Assembly: GCF_013433315.1 (NCBI RefSeq)
Contig: NZ_WXVV01000007.1
Coordinates: 62,001-126,000, forward strand
Source of the DNA: Pseudomonas crudilactis
GTDB lineage: Bacteria; Pseudomonadota; Gammaproteobacteria; Pseudomonadales; Pseudomonadaceae
Direction: 5' to 3'
Length of the DNA stretch: 64,000 bases
This document shows, piece after piece, positions 20,508 through 28,520 of this stretch (the stretch's first letter is position 1; each line of letters opens with the position of its first letter). A model generated the notes under the pieces. That model searched no databases, had not been told where the DNA came from, and saw nothing but the letters and a program-made list of their open reading frames with translations. The translations under genes were made by a program, and so were the position numbers.

Positions 20508-21288
20508 ATATCTCCTGCTGATTGCAGCGCTACTCTGCGCAGGCGTGGCCCAGGCCGACAACAGTAAAGCCAACGCGCCCGTGGTGGTCGACAGCGACGG
20601 CTTCAAAGAGCCGCTGTCCAAACTCAAGTTCAACCCGGGACTGGATCAACGCGAGTTCGAGCGCTCGACGCTCAACGCGCTGAACGTCTACGACCCGCTG
20701 GAATCGTGGAACCGCCGGGTCTACCACTTCAACTACCGCTTCGACCAATGGGTGTTCCTGCCGGTGGTCGACGGCTATCGCTACATCACCCCAAGCTTTG
20801 TGCGCACCGGGGTGAGCAACTTCTTCAACAACCTCGGTGACGTGCCGAACCTGGTCAACAGCCTGTTGCAGTTCAAGGGCCAGCGCTCGATGGAAACCAC
20901 CGCGCGGCTGCTGCTCAACACCACCATCGGCATTGCCGGCCTGTGGGATCCGGCCACCGCCATGGGCCTGCCGCGTCAGAGCGAAGACTTCGGTCAGACG
21001 CTGGGCTTCTATGGGGTGCCGGGGGGTGCCTATTTCGTGCTGCCGATCTTCGGCCCGTCGAACATCCGCGATACCGCAGGCCTGGCAGTGGATTACACCA
21101 CCGAATCGGCGATCAACTTCCTCAACGTCTCGGAAGTCAGCTCCAACCACCCGGAGATCTGGGCTCTGCGTGCGGTCGACAAACGCTACCAGACCAGTTT
21201 CCGCTACGGTCAACTGAACTCACCGTTTGAGTACGAGAAAGTACGTTACGTCTACACCGAGTCACGCAAACTGCAGATCGCCGAGTAA
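20500..21288 (+). CDS. mlaA: MlaA/VacJ family outer-membrane lipid-asymmetry protein
   Basis: MlaA homologue, the outer-membrane component of retrograde phospholipid transport that keeps lipid asymmetry. 262 aa with the family core YDPLESWNRRVYHFNY, ITPSFVRTGVSNFFNNLGD, LLLNTTIGIAGLWDPA and GQTLGFYGVPGGAYFVLP. It has a signal peptide (MAKYLLLIAALLCAGVAQA), but C13 is preceded by LL rather than a lipobox small residue. SPase I cleavage after AQA therefore seems more likely than lipidation, which is unusual for MlaA. It overlaps the hydrolase gene. Confidence 0.93.
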   Translation: MAKYLLLIAALLCAGVAQADNSKANAPVVVDSDGFKEPLSKLKFNPGLDQREFERSTLNALNVYDPLESWNRRVYHFNYRFDQWVFLPVVDGYRYITPSFVRTGVSNFFNNLGDVPNLVNSLLQFKGQRSMETTARLLLNTTIGIAGLWDPATAMGLPRQSEDFGQTLGFYGVPGGAYFVLPIFGPSNIRDTAGLAVDYTTESAINFLNVSEVSSNHPEIWALRAVDKRYQTSFRYGQLNSPFEYEKVRYVYTESRKLQIAE

Positions 21289-21308
21289 AAACGGTTGCCA
21301 CAAAACAC

Positions 21309-21398
21309 TGTGGGAGCGAGCTTGCTCGCGAATGCGGTAGTCCAGTCAATATTTAAGTCGACTGATACTCCGCTTTCGCGAGCAAGCTCGCTCCCACA
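21309..21398. repeat. REP doublet (inverted pair)
   Basis: TGTGGGAGCGAGCTTGCTCG and its inverse (TTTCGCGAGCAAGCTCGCTC), separating the convergent mlaA and DUF808 genes. Confidence 0.9.
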
Positions 21399-21416
21399 TT
21401 TGCTTTGTGTCGCTGG

Positions 21417-22331
21417 TTAGCCCTTCACGGTTTTCCAGATTTTGCCGACGACAGAAACCACCGCCAACACCACCGCGCCAGCGATGATCCCCGCGACACC
21501 ATTGAGCAACATCGGCACCGCAAACCCGGCACTGCCAGCCGCCGCGCCAACACCCTCAATCCAGTGATGCAGCACTGGCACGCCATGGGTGAGGATGCCG
21601 CCGCCGACCAGGAACATCGCCGCCGTACCGACCACCGACAAGGTCTTCATCATGTACGGTGCGGCGCTGAGAATGGCGCTGCCGATTTTCTTCGCGAACT
21701 GCCCAGGCTTCTGGGTCAGCCACAAACCGAGATCGTCGAGCTTGACGATGCCCGCCACCAAGCCGTAAACGCCAACCGTCATGACGATGGCGATACCAGA
21801 CATCACGATCACTTGCTGCGTCAACGAAGCATCAGCCACGGTGCCCAAGGTGATCGCAATGATTTCTGCAGACAGGATGAAGTCAGTGCGAATCGCACCT
21901 TTGATCTTGTCCTTTTCATAGGCCACCAGATCGGTCGCTGGATCAGCAACGGCCTCAGTCAACTGCGCGTGCCCTGCTTCATCTTCTGCTTCGCTGTGCA
22001 AAAACTTGTGCGCGAGCTTCTCGAAACCTTCGAAACACAAGTAAGCACCGCCGACCATTAGCAGCGGTGTCACCAGCCACGGCACGAACGCACTGATCGC
22101 CAGCGCCGAGGGCACCAGAATCAGTTTGTTGACGAACGAGCCCTTGGCCACGGCCCAGACCACGGGAATTTCCCGCTCGGCACGCACGCCGGAGACCTGC
22201 TGGGCATTGAGCGCCAGGTCGTCGCCGAGCACGCCGGCGGTCTTCTTGGCGGCCATTTTGCTCATCAACGCCACGTCATCCAGCACGGTGGCAATATCGT
22301 CGACCAGCACCAGCAAACTGCTTCCTGCCAT
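21417..22331 (-). CDS. DUF808 family inner-membrane protein (YedI-like)
   Basis: 304 aa, starting [20 protein letters not shown], the conserved DUF808 N-terminus. It has about six transmembrane helices, with the family segments [16 protein letters not shown] and [17 protein letters not shown]. The function of the family is unknown. It is a single gene, divergent from the TetR regulator with only 135 bases between starts, so shared control is possible. Confidence 0.92.
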   Translation of the reverse strand: MAGSSLLVLVDDIATVLDDVALMSKMAAKKTAGVLGDDLALNAQQVSGVRAEREIPVVWAVAKGSFVNKLILVPSALAISAFVPWLVTPLLMVGGAYLCFEGFEKLAHKFLHSEAEDEAGHAQLTEAVADPATDLVAYEKDKIKGAIRTDFILSAEIIAITLGTVADASLTQQVIVMSGIAIVMTVGVYGLVAGIVKLDDLGLWLTQKPGQFAKKIGSAILSAAPYMMKTLSVVGTAAMFLVGGGILTHGVPVLHHWIEGVGAAAGSAGFAVPMLLNGVAGIIAGAVVLAVVSVVGKIWKTVKG

Positions 22332-22466
22332 GAATCCTGTTTCCTTTTATGTGTGAATGTTGCGAAGCATAACGCGACCACAGACCACACGGGGCATTCT
22401 TGAGCGCTGCGCGAGGCCGGTGCTACCATGCGCAACCGCCAGAACAGGCAAGGAACCACCGGGTTT

Positions 22467-23072
22467 ATGAGCACAATCCGCGAGCGTAACAAAGAACTGA
22501 TCCTGCGTGCCGCCAGCGAGGAGTTTGCCGACAAGGGCTTCGCTGCGACCAAAACCAGCGACATCGCCGCCAAGGCGGGATTGCCCAAGCCCAACGTCTA
22601 CTACTACTTCAAGTCCAAGGAAAACCTCTACCGCGAGGTATTGGAAAGCATCATCGTGCCGATTTTGCAGGCTTCGACCCCGTTCAATCCGGACGGCGTA
22701 CCGAGCGAAGTGCTGAGCGGCTACATCCGCTCGAAGATCCGCATCTCCCGCGACCTGCCCTTCGCCTCGAAAGTATTCGCCAGCGAAATCATGCACGGCG
22801 CCCCGCACCTGAGCGCCGACCTGGTCGAGCAGCTCAACGGCCAGGCCAAGCACAACATCGACTGTATTCAGAGCTGGATCGACCGCGGCCAGATCGCCCC
22901 GATCGACCCCAATCACCTGATGTTCAGCATCTGGGCCGCAACCCAGACCTACGCCGACTTCGACTGGCAGATTTCTGCAGTCACGGGGAAGGACAAGCTG
23001 GACGAGGCGGATTATGAAGCGGCGGCGCAGACGATTATCCGCTTGGTGCTGAAAGGGTGTGAGCCGGACTGA
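22467..23072 (+). CDS. TetR/AcrR family regulator, RutR-like
   Basis: 201 aa. The N-terminal TetR helix-turn-helix reads TKTSDIAAKAGLPKPNVYYY followed by FKSKENLYREVL. The C-terminal ligand domain (including FSIWAATQTYADFDWQ and IRLVLKGCEPD) resembles RutR, the pyrimidine-responsive repressor. I chose the ATG giving MSTIRERNKELILRA. No pyrimidine genes are adjacent, so the ligand and targets are open. It is divergent from the DUF808 gene. Confidence 0.85.
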   Translation: MSTIRERNKELILRAASEEFADKGFAATKTSDIAAKAGLPKPNVYYYFKSKENLYREVLESIIVPILQASTPFNPDGVPSEVLSGYIRSKIRISRDLPFASKVFASEIMHGAPHLSADLVEQLNGQAKHNIDCIQSWIDRGQIAPIDPNHLMFSIWAATQTYADFDWQISAVTGKDKLDEADYEAAAQTIIRLVLKGCEPD

Positions 23073-23088
23073 TAGACCGCGGTGACTG

Positions 23089-23166
23089 CTTCGCGAGCAG
23101 GCTCGCTCCTACATTGGATCTGTGGCGTTCACAAATCCCCTGTGGGAGCGAGCCTGCTCGCGAATG
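23089..23166. repeat. REP doublet downstream of the RAYT gene
   Basis: Inverse copy TTCGCGAGCAGGCTCGCTCC, then direct copy TGTGGGAGCGAGCCTGCTCG. It lies 21 bases after the transposase stop. Confidence 0.9.
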
Positions 23167-23186
23167 GCGGCAACACAGAATAACGC

Positions 23187-23645
23187 TCAAACCCAAATCG
23201 CATCCCACAGCGGATAGTCGCCAAGCTTCTTAACCAAACCAGCCCGCAACGGGTTAGCCACGATATACCGAGCCAACTTCACCAAATCTTCTTCTCTGCG
23301 CAATGCACGATCATGAAAGCCTGATTGCCAAAGACTGGCCTGTCGACCCGTCGAGAGATTCACGGCTTTGGTGCTGAGGGATTTTGTACGCTGCATCAAC
23401 TCGCCGAGCGAACCGCGCTTCAATTCAATCAGCCAATGAAAATGATCTGGCATGACAACCCAGGCCAACGTACTGGCAATGCCCATTTCCTCTGCGACGC
23501 TAAATTGGCTGGCGACCAATCGACCCAGTGCAAAGTCGCTGAAAACAGGCTGCCTTCCCGCCGTATTGGTTGTCAGCAGGTAGATGCGGTTGTGTTCGGA
23601 GTAACGACCGATGCGCAAACGATTTGAAGCAGATAGATTCAGCAT
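23187..23645 (-). CDS. REP-associated tyrosine transposase (RAYT)
   Basis: 152 aa, Y1-transposase (IS200/IS605-like) domain. The HUH-type metal site is H68-F-H70 in WVVMPDHFHWLIEL, and the candidate nucleophile is Y127 in LARYIVANPLRAGLV. RAYTs are single-copy domesticated transposases thought to mobilise REP/REPIN sequences in trans. Here REP pairs of the dominant type in this window lie on both sides (23089-23166 and 23742-23837). All catalytic residues are present, so the protein is probably active. Confidence 0.93.
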   Translation of the reverse strand: MLNLSASNRLRIGRYSEHNRIYLLTTNTAGRQPVFSDFALGRLVASQFSVAEEMGIASTLAWVVMPDHFHWLIELKRGSLGELMQRTKSLSTKAVNLSTGRQASLWQSGFHDRALRREEDLVKLARYIVANPLRAGLVKKLGDYPLWDAIWV

Positions 23646-23741
23646 TCCTTTGCCTTTTCATGTCCTGATCATGAAAAGGCTAGTTCGGAGATTGTCGGAC
23701 CAAGCGTCAGACTTTTAGCAAGATGTGTTTTTGAGATCGTA

Positions 23742-23837
23742 TTCGCGAGCAGGCTCGCTCCCACAGGGAGCATGGGTATTCAGACATTTTGTGTCTGAGC
23801 ACAAATCCAATGTGGGAGCGAGCCTGCTCGCGAAGGC
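23742..23837. repeat. REP doublet upstream of the RAYT gene
   Basis: ATTCGCGAGCAGGCTCGCTC and the inverse copy TGTGGGAGCGAGCCTGCTCG, ending 22 bases before the stop of the GlcG-like gene. Confidence 0.9.
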
Positions 23838-23858
23838 GGTTAATCAGACGCTACAAAA

Positions 23859-24299
23859 TCAAGCAGCCACCCCCGCATCCGCCCGCAACTCCAACGCCTC
23901 CACCGCCCTGATCGCCACCTGCTCATCAATATCCGACAAATCCCCGCTAATCCCGATCGCGCCCAGCACGTTACCCGCCTGATCCCGAATCAACACACCA
24001 CCCGGTGCCGGCACGACGCTGCCCTGACCCATGCTGTTGAGTGCGGCAATAAACGCCGGGCGTTGTTGTGCATCCAGTGCCAGCAGGCGCGAGCCTTTAC
24101 CCAGGGCGATGGCGCCCCAGGCTTTGCCGATGGCGATGTTCGGGCGTAGCAGGCTGGAGCCGTCTTCGCGTTGCAGGGTGATCAGGTGGCCGCCGGTATC
24201 GAGTACCGCGATGGTCAGCGGCGCGGCGTTGATGCCGCGCCCTGCGTTGATGGCTTCGTTGACCAGGTTGACTGCGACTTTCAAGGTTAAAGCGCTCAT
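23859..24299 (-). CDS. GlcG/HbpS family protein
   Basis: 146 aa, a single GlcG/HbpS (DUF336) domain with the typical start LTLKVAVNLVNEAINAG, the central VLDTGGHLITLQREDG, and the C-terminal GGVLIRDQAGNVLGAIGISG. Family members bind haem or small ligands and are often encoded with glycolate/glyoxylate genes. It is divergent from gcl across a 268-base control region with two identical palindromes, which suggests co-regulation. The biochemical role is unknown. Confidence 0.9.
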   Translation of the reverse strand: MSALTLKVAVNLVNEAINAGRGINAAPLTIAVLDTGGHLITLQREDGSSLLRPNIAIGKAWGAIALGKGSRLLALDAQQRPAFIAALNSMGQGSVVPAPGGVLIRDQAGNVLGAIGISGDLSDIDEQVAIRAVEALELRADAGVAA

Positions 24300-24392
24300 G
24301 GTGCCGTCCTCATTTTGTTATAGGGAAAGTCGTGGGCCTGCGGTTTTCTGCCGCAGGCCGATGCAACAAATAGAACACAATGAGTTATTTTT

Positions 24393-24402
24393 TTGTATAC
24401 AA
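24393..24402. promoter_or_regulatory. TTGTATACAA palindrome, site 1
   Basis: Perfect 10-base palindrome TTGTATACAA, 91 bases upstream of the GlcG-like start and 166 upstream of gcl. The form resembles TTGT-N2-ACAA operators of FadR-type GntR regulators; assignment to a regulator is inference. Confidence 0.6.
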
Positions 24403-24530
24403 TAATTCTCGAAAAGCGCCACATGCGACGAAAAGCCACAGTCAGAAAGGCTTCCGACGAATGAAACAGGCGCTTGAGAAAATGGATTGACCTGCGCCGT
24501 CCGCCGTGAATACACTCTGCGCAAAGCCAC

Positions 24531-24540
24531 TTGTATACAA
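24531..24540. promoter_or_regulatory. TTGTATACAA palindrome, site 2
   Basis: Exact second copy of the palindrome, 27 bases upstream of the gcl ATG and 138 bases (start to start) from site 1. Its place just before the ribosome site would suit repression of gcl; looping between the two sites is possible. Confidence 0.6.
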
Positions 24541-24567
24541 TTACAAAACGTAAAGAGGCACAAAACC

Positions 24568-26343
24568 ATGAGCAAAATGAGAGCAATCGAAGCCGCCGTT
24601 CTGGTGATGCGCCGTGAAGGGGTTGATACCGCTTTTGGCATCCCGGGCGCTGCCATCAACCCGCTGTACTCCGCCTTGCAGAAGGTCGGTGGCATCGATC
24701 ACGTCCTTGCTCGCCACGTTGAAGGCGCCTCGCACATGGCCGAGGGCTACACCCGCACCAAGGCCGGCAACATCGGCGTGTGCATCGGTACTTCCGGCCC
24801 TGCCGGTACCGACATGGTCACCGGGCTCTACAGCGCCTCGGCCGACTCGATTCCAATCCTCTGCATTACCGGCCAGGCACCCCGCGCCCGTATGCACAAG
24901 GAAGACTTCCAGGCTGTCGACATCACCAGCATCGTCAAGCCAGTCACCAAGTGGGCGACCACTGTTCTGGAACCGGGCCAGGTGCCTTACGCGTTCCAGA
25001 AAGCGTTCTTTGAAATGCGCTCCGGCCGTCCTGGCCCCGTGCTGATCGACCTGCCGTTCGACGTGCAGATGGCCGAGATCGAATTCGACATCGACGCCTA
25101 CCAGCCGCTGCCGCTGGCCAAACCGACTGCGACCCGCGTTCAGGTCGAGAAGGCTTTGGCTTTGCTGGATCAGGCTGAGCGTCCATTGCTGGTGGCCGGC
25201 GGCGGCATCATCAACGCCGACGCCAGCGATCTGCTGGTTGAATTCGCTGAGCTGACCGGCATCCCGGTGATCCCGACCCTGATGGGCTGGGGCACTATCC
25301 CGGACGATCACCCGCTGATGGTGGGCATGGTTGGCCTGCAGACTTCGCACCGTTACGGCAACGCGACCATGCTGAAATCCGACGTGGTGTTGGGTATCGG
25401 TAACCGTTGGGCCAACCGTCACACCGGTTCGGTTGACGTTTACACCGAAGGTCGCAAGTTCATTCACGTCGACATCGAAGGCACGCAGATCGGTCGTGTG
25501 TTCACGCCGGATCTGGGCATCGTTTCCGACGCCGCTGCAGCACTGACCGTGTTCATCGAAGTAGCGCGTGAATGGCAAGCCGCCGGCAAGCTGAAAAACC
25601 GCAGTGCCTGGCTGCAAGACTGCCAGCAGCGCAAAGCCAGCCTGCACCGCAAGACTCACTTCGACAACGTGCCGGTCAAGCCGCAGCGCGTTTACGAAGA
25701 AATGAACCAGGTGTTCGGCAAGGACACCTGCTACGTCAGCACCATTGGTCTGTCGCAGATTGCCGGCGCGCAGTTCCTGCACGTCTACAAGCCGCGTCAC
25801 TGGATCAACTGTGGCCAGGCCGGCCCGTTGGGCTGGACCATTCCGGCAGCGCTGGGCGTGGTGAAGGCCGATCCGAGCCGGAAAGTCGTGGCCCTGTCGG
25901 GGGACTATGACTTCCAGTTCATGATCGAAGAACTGGCGGTCGGCGCTCAGTTCAAACTGCCGTACATCCACGTCGTGGTGAACAACTCGTACCTGGGTCT
26001 GATCCGTCAGGCACAGCGCGGGTTCGAAATGGACTACTGCGTGCAGCTGTCCTTCGATAACCTGAACGCGCCGGAACTCAACGGTTACGGTGTTGACCAC
26101 GTCGCAGTGGCTGAAGGCCTCGGCTGTAAAGCGCTGCGTGTGTTCGAGCCATCGGAAATCGCCCCTGCCCTGCGCAAGGCCGAACAGATGATCGAAGAGT
26201 TCAAGGTGCCGGTGATCGTCGAGATCATTCTGGAGCGTGTGACCAACATCTCCATGGGTACCGAGATCAACGCTGTCAACGAATTCGAAGACCTGGCGCT
26301 GGTCGGCAACGATGCGCCAACGGCGATTTCGCTGCTTGATTGA
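24568..26343 (+). CDS. gcl: Glyoxylate carboligase (tartronate-semialdehyde synthase)
   Basis: Thiamine-diphosphate enzyme joining two glyoxylates to tartronate semialdehyde plus CO2. 591 aa with an N-terminal Pyr domain, a central domain and a C-terminal PP domain ([17 protein letters not shown], the ThDP-binding GDG-like motif). Residue 51 is Val ([16 protein letters not shown]) where most ThDP enzymes have Glu, the known hallmark of glyoxylate carboligase. I chose the ATG at [10 protein letters not shown], after AAAGAGG; an upstream in-frame ATG lies before the second operator. First gene of the operon. Confidence 0.97.
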   Translation: MSKMRAIEAAVLVMRREGVDTAFGIPGAAINPLYSALQKVGGIDHVLARHVEGASHMAEGYTRTKAGNIGVCIGTSGPAGTDMVTGLYSASADSIPILCITGQAPRARMHKEDFQAVDITSIVKPVTKWATTVLEPGQVPYAFQKAFFEMRSGRPGPVLIDLPFDVQMAEIEFDIDAYQPLPLAKPTATRVQVEKALALLDQAERPLLVAGGGIINADASDLLVEFAELTGIPVIPTLMGWGTIPDDHPLMVGMVGLQTSHRYGNATMLKSDVVLGIGNRWANRHTGSVDVYTEGRKFIHVDIEGTQIGRVFTPDLGIVSDAAAALTVFIEVAREWQAAGKLKNRSAWLQDCQQRKASLHRKTHFDNVPVKPQRVYEEMNQVFGKDTCYVSTIGLSQIAGAQFLHVYKPRHWINCGQAGPLGWTIPAALGVVKADPSRKVVALSGDYDFQFMIEELAVGAQFKLPYIHVVVNNSYLGLIRQAQRGFEMDYCVQLSFDNLNAPELNGYGVDHVAVAEGLGCKALRVFEPSEIAPALRKAEQMIEEFKVPVIVEIILERVTNISMGTEINAVNEFEDLALVGNDAPTAISLLD

Positions 26344-26353
26344 CTGCTTTTAG

Positions 26354-26388
26354 CCCCCTCTCCCCTTGGGAGAGGGCTGGGGTGAGGG
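26354..26388. repeat. CCCTCACCC/CCCTCTCCC repeat, copy B1
   Basis: Starts CCCCCTCTCCCCTTGGGAGA and ends GGGGTGAGGG. It is paired in inverse orientation with 26434-26467, between gcl and hyi inside the operon. Confidence 0.8.
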
Positions 26389-26433
26389 AAAGGTTTTGCG
26401 GTGCTCGCACAATCGGGATCAGACTCAGGATTC

Positions 26434-26467
26434 CCCCTCACCCTAACCCTCTCCCCCAGGAGAGGGG
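26434..26467. repeat. CCCTCACCC/CCCTCTCCC repeat, copy B2
   Basis: Starts CCCCTCACCCTAACCCTCTC and closes with AGGAGAGGGG. Inverse of 26354-26388, leaving 55 bases before the hyi start. Confidence 0.8.
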
Positions 26468-26522
26468 ACTGATCGCGTTCAGTCTGACCAACCGTGTCAC
26501 ATCCGTTTTTCAGGAGACCACC

Positions 26523-27305
26523 ATGCCGCGTTTCGCAGCCAACCTGTCCATGCTCTTCACCGAACAGGATTTCCTTGCCCGTTTCGACGCCGCCGCCAAG
26601 GCTGGTTTCAGCGGTGTCGAGTACCTGTTCCCGTACGACTTCAGCTCCGCTGAAATCAAGGCCAGGCTCGATGCCAACGGTCTGACCCAAGTGCTGTTCA
26701 ACCTGCCGGCCGGTGACTGGGCCAAGGGCGAGCGCGGTATCGCGTGCCTGCCGGATCGGGTCGAGGAGTTCCGCGCCGGTGTTGATCTGGCGATTGCCTA
26801 CGCGCAAGTGCTGGGCAACACCCAGATCAACTGCCTGGCCGGTATCCGCCCGCAAGGCGTAGACGATGCCACCGTGGAAAAGACCTTCGTTGCCAACCTC
26901 AAATACGCGGCTGACAAGCTGCAGGCAGCGGGCATCAAACTGGTGATGGAAGCGATCAACACCCGCGACATCCCGGGCTTCTACCTGAACAACACGGCGC
27001 AAGCCCTGTCGATTCGCGAACAGGTCGGCAGCGCCAATCTGTTCCTGCAATACGACATCTATCACATGCAAATCATGGAAGGCGATCTGGCCCGCACCCT
27101 GCAATCGCACATGGGCGAGATCAACCATGTGCAGCTCGCGGACAACCCGGGACGCAACGAACCAGGCACCGGTGAAATCAACTACCGCTTCCTGTTCGAA
27201 CACCTCGACCGCATCGGTTATCAGGGTTGGGTGGGTTGCGAATACAAGCCGCTGACCACCACCGAAGCAGGCCTCGGCTGGCTGAAAACCCATAACGCAA
27301 TCTAA
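26523..27305 (+). CDS. hyi: Hydroxypyruvate isomerase
   Basis: TIM-barrel isomerase interconverting hydroxypyruvate and tartronate semialdehyde. 260 aa starting MPRFAANLSMLFTEQDFLAR. Metal-site glutamates fall in VMEAINTRDIPGFY and GCEYKPLTTTEAGLGWL, and the QYDIYHMQIMEGDL segment is typical. An AGGAGACC ribosome site precedes the ATG. Second gene of the glyoxylate operon. Confidence 0.96.
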   Translation: MPRFAANLSMLFTEQDFLARFDAAAKAGFSGVEYLFPYDFSSAEIKARLDANGLTQVLFNLPAGDWAKGERGIACLPDRVEEFRAGVDLAIAYAQVLGNTQINCLAGIRPQGVDDATVEKTFVANLKYAADKLQAAGIKLVMEAINTRDIPGFYLNNTAQALSIREQVGSANLFLQYDIYHMQIMEGDLARTLQSHMGEINHVQLADNPGRNEPGTGEINYRFLFEHLDRIGYQGWVGCEYKPLTTTEAGLGWLKTHNAI

Positions 27306-27320
27306 GAACACTGCAAAACC

Positions 27321-27412
27321 CTGTGGGAGCGAGCCTGCTCGCGAATGCGGTGGTTCAGTCAACACGGATATTGAATGTTCCACCGCATTCGCGAGCAGGC
27401 TCGCTCCCACAC
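27321..27412. repeat. REP doublet inside the gcl operon (hyi-glxR)
   Basis: A near-perfect 90-base inverted structure: CTGTGGGAGCGAGCCTGCTC then GCGAATGCGGTGG, mirrored by CCACCGCATTCGCGAGCAGG. The inner arms also pair, so the transcript would form a very long hairpin between two operon genes. Confidence 0.9.
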
Positions 27413-27465
27413 AAAAGTAGCTCCCTTTTTGCTTGAAGCAGCAATAAAAACAAGAGGATTTTCTC

Positions 27466-28359
27466 ATGGCTAAAATCGGATTTATCGGCACCGGCATCAT
27501 GGGCCACCCAATGGCTTCGAACCTGCAGAAAGCCGGTCACAGCCTGTTCCTGTCGGCGCACCACGACGCCGCCCCGGCCGACCTGGTGGCCGCTGGCGCC
27601 GTCGCCCTGGCCAACCCGCGCGAAGTCGCGCAGGAAGCTGAATTCATCATCGTCATGGTGCCGGATACCCCACAGGTAGACGACGTACTGTTCCGCGCTG
27701 ACGGCGTTGCCGCTGGCCTGAGCAAAGGCAAAATCGTTATTGACATGAGCTCGATCTCGCCGACAGCGACCAAAGCGTTCGCGGCGAAGATCAACGAGAA
27801 AGGCGCGCAATACCTCGACGCACCGGTATCCGGTGGTGAAGTCGGCGCCAAAGCCGCGACCCTGAGCATCATGATCGGCGGCGACGCCGATGCCTTCGAA
27901 CGCGCACTGCCGCTGTTCCAGGCCATGGGCAAGAACATCACCCTGGTCGGTGGCAATGGCGACGGTCAAACCGCCAAAGTCGCGAATCAGATCATCGTCG
28001 CCCTGAACATTCAAGCCGTTGCTGAAGCCCTGCTGTTCGCTTCGAAAAACGGTGCTGATCCAGCCAAGGTGCGTGAAGCACTGATGGGTGGTTTCGCCTC
28101 CTCGAAGATCCTTGAAGTGCACGGCGAGCGCATGATCAAAGGCACCTTCGATCCAGGCTTCCGCATCAGCCTGCACCAGAAGGATCTGAACCTGGCCCTG
28201 CAAGGCGCCAAGGAGTTGAACATCAACCTGCCGAACACCGCCAACGCCCAGCAAGTGTTCAGCACCTGCGCAGCGATCGGTGGCAGCAACTGGGATCACT
28301 CGGCGCTGATCAAAGGTCTGGAGCACATGGCCAACTTCTCGATTCGCGACAACAAATAA
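27466..28359 (+). CDS. glxR: Tartronate-semialdehyde reductase (2-hydroxy-3-oxopropionate reductase)
   Basis: NAD(P)H enzyme reducing tartronate semialdehyde to glycerate; beta-hydroxyacid dehydrogenase family. 297 aa with the N-terminal Rossmann motif KIGFIGTGIMGHPMASNLQ, the substrate loop DAPVSGGEVGAKAATLSIM, and the catalytic Lys segment NGDGQTAKVANQII. An AGAGGAT ribosome site precedes the ATG. It is set apart from hyi by a REP doublet. Confidence 0.97.
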   Translation: MAKIGFIGTGIMGHPMASNLQKAGHSLFLSAHHDAAPADLVAAGAVALANPREVAQEAEFIIVMVPDTPQVDDVLFRADGVAAGLSKGKIVIDMSSISPTATKAFAAKINEKGAQYLDAPVSGGEVGAKAATLSIMIGGDADAFERALPLFQAMGKNITLVGGNGDGQTAKVANQIIVALNIQAVAEALLFASKNGADPAKVREALMGGFASSKILEVHGERMIKGTFDPGFRISLHQKDLNLALQGAKELNINLPNTANAQQVFSTCAAIGGSNWDHSALIKGLEHMANFSIRDNK

Positions 28360-28381
28360 AGCCACTGCCCCACCGCTTAAA

Positions 28382-28474
28382 CCTGTGGGAGCGAGCTTGC
28401 TCGCGAAGAGGGCGTGTCAGTCGACATGGATATTGACTGATCCACCGCTTTCGCGAGCAATCTCGCTCCCACAG
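28382..28474. repeat. REP doublet inside the gcl operon (glxR-ttuD)
   Basis: CTGTGGGAGCGAGCTTGCTC, mirrored by TTTCGCGAGCAATCTCGCTC. The right copy has drifted (AATCTCG for AAGCTCG), which disrupts one arm pairing. Confidence 0.88.
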
Positions 28475-28520
28475 GGATCTCTACCGCCCTTTCGAATAAC
28501 AAGAATTCCGGGAGCCCGCC

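Noticed and set aside
23089..23837. Closely spaced palindromic repeats considered as a CRISPR array
   Set aside because: Copies are in inverted pairs, not direct repeats with regular spacers, and no cas genes are present.
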